NCBI GenBank assembly: GCA_002691095.1
Contig: NZGU01000023.1
Location: 1,138-8,134 of the forward strand
Source: Kiritimatiellaceae bacterium
Lineage (GTDB): Bacteria; Verrucomicrobiota; Kiritimatiellia; Kiritimatiellales; Pontiellaceae
DNA length: 6,997 nt
Direction of reading: 5' to 3'
Shown here: piece by piece, positions 6,216 to 6,997 of the stretch
Position numbering within the stretch: the stretch's first letter is position 1
Layout of the letters: every line of letters begins with the position of its first letter
Position numbers and translations under genes: made by a program
Notes under the pieces: model-generated
What the model was told of the DNA's origin: nothing
What the model saw: only the letters and a program-made list of their open reading frames with translations
Database searches by the model: none

Positions 6216-6997
6216 ATGGTTAGAAAAGAAAATTTGAGTGGGGGTATTGATGTGAGTGCAGCGTTGGAGCAGGAGAATCAGCGGATAGATGGACGGGCGG
6301 CGGATGCGTTGCGTCCGGTCCGGCTGACGCCGGGGTTTATTTCGTCGGCGAAGGGTTCGGTATTGGTGGAGATGGGGCAGACGCGTGTGATTTGCACGGC
6401 GAGTGTGGATGAGTCGGTGCCGGGTTGGATGCGGTATCAGAATGTGCCGGGGGGTTGGGTGACGGCGGAGTATAGCATGTTGCCGGGGGCGACGGCGGAT
6501 CGGACTCAGCGGGAGGCATCGCGGGGTAAGTTGAGTGGGCGGACGATGGAGATTCAGCGGTTGATTGGGCGTTCGTTGCGGGCGGTGATTGATTTGAAGA
6601 AGCTGGGTCGGCGGCAGATTTTTTTGGATTGTGATGTGATTGAGGCGGATGGGGGCACTCGGACGGCTTCGATTACGGGGGCGTTTGTGGCGTTGAAGCT
6701 GGCGGTGAGGCGGTTGATGGATGAGGGGCTTTTGAAGGAGAGTCCGTTGAAGGATGAGTTGGCTGCGATTAGCGTGGGGATTCATCATGGAACGCCTATT
6801 CTGGATTTGTGCTATCTGGAGGATGCCGCGGCGGAGGTGGATGCTAATTTTGTGATGACGGCTTCTGGGAAGATTATTGAGGTGCAGGGGACGGCGGAGG
6901 AGGAGCCGTTTTCAACGGATGAGTTGATGCAGATGTTGGGGCTGGCACAGAAGGGTATTGGGGAGTTGTTGGAGGCTCAACAGTCGATCTTTTCTTG
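6216..6997 (+). CDS. rph: Ribonuclease PH, 3' end at or just beyond the window
   Basis: A phosphorolytic 3'-5' exoribonuclease that trims the 3' tails of tRNA precursors, releasing nucleoside diphosphates, and works as a ring hexamer. Numbered from ATG 6216, the match begins at RIDGRAADALRPV (23-35) and continues through SVLVEMGQTRVICTASV (48-64), WVTAEYSMLPGAT (81-93) and GRTMEIQRLIGRSLRA (108-123). The phosphate-binding GGTRT (146-150) follows CDVIEAD, and SVGI, VDANFVM and IIEVQGTAEEEPFS come after. The frame has 260 codons plus TG at the edge, and homologues end about here, so the stop may be the TGA formed with the next base. Counted from 6216 there are about 20 extra N-terminal residues; GTG 6252 would shorten this by 12. 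It is divergent from rpmH across 143 bp; I could not identify a convincing promoter for it. Confidence 0.96.
   Translation, partial: MVRKENLSGGIDVSAALEQENQRIDGRAADALRPVRLTPGFISSAKGSVLVEMGQTRVICTASVDESVPGWMRYQNVPGGWVTAEYSMLPGATADRTQREASRGKLSGRTMEIQRLIGRSLRAVIDLKKLGRRQIFLDCDVIEADGGTRTASITGAFVALKLAVRRLMDEGLLKESPLKDELAAISVGIHHGTPILDLCYLEDAAAEVDANFVMTASGKIIEVQGTAEEEPFSTDELMQMLGLAQKGIGELLEAQQSIFS

Noticed and set aside
6069..6788. 239-residue minus-strand frame opposite rph
   Set aside because: Antisense shadow of RNase PH with no recognisable domain; it also runs across the rpmH promoter.

Overview
This window looks like chromosomal DNA of a Gram-negative bacterium. It carries a YidC with the large periplasmic domain typical of diderms, and an autotransporter-type outer-membrane beta-barrel ending in a C-terminal phenylalanine. 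It also carries RpoN and the conserved rpmH-rnpA-yidD-yidC cluster. The style of RpoN region I and the presence of an autotransporter barrel would fit a member of the PVC group (Verrucomicrobiota/Kiritimatiellota-like), but that placement is inference and weakly held. Most of the window is housekeeping. I see no CRISPR array, insertion sequence, phage gene, tRNA or rRNA, and no convincing undescribed system.

Layout from left to right. Bases 1-1128 (+) are the 3' part of an autotransporter-like gene: degenerate tandem repeats followed by the beta-barrel, then an intrinsic terminator (1154-1178). Bases 1177-1962 (-) encode a YycJ/WalJ-type metallo-beta-lactamase-fold hydrolase whose stop codon touches that terminator's T-run. 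Divergent from it, 2083-3471 (+) encodes RNA polymerase sigma-54 (rpoN). Six bases after the rpoN stop comes the convergent end of a four-gene minus-strand operon, read from right to left: rpmH (6072-5935), rnpA (5928-5476), yidD (5483-5229) and yidC (5232-3478). This operon has a good sigma-70-type promoter and ribosome binding site just upstream of rpmH. Divergent from rpmH, 6216 to the window end encodes RNase PH (rph), which stops at or within a few codons of the edge.

The minus-strand operon joins ribosome assembly (L34), tRNA 5' maturation (RNase P protein) and membrane protein insertion (YidD, YidC). The neighbouring rph adds tRNA 3'-end trimming, so both ends of tRNA maturation are served from one 143-bp divergent intergenic region. 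The YidC insertase and the outer-membrane barrel are both envelope functions, but nothing in the sequence links their regulation.

All intergenic gaps are short (48, 120, 6, 6 and 143 bp), so no stretch over 300 bases lacks a gene. A striking global property is strand composition: the plus strand is G/T-rich throughout, whichever strand carries the gene. Plus-strand genes therefore end codons in G/T and minus-strand genes in C/A.
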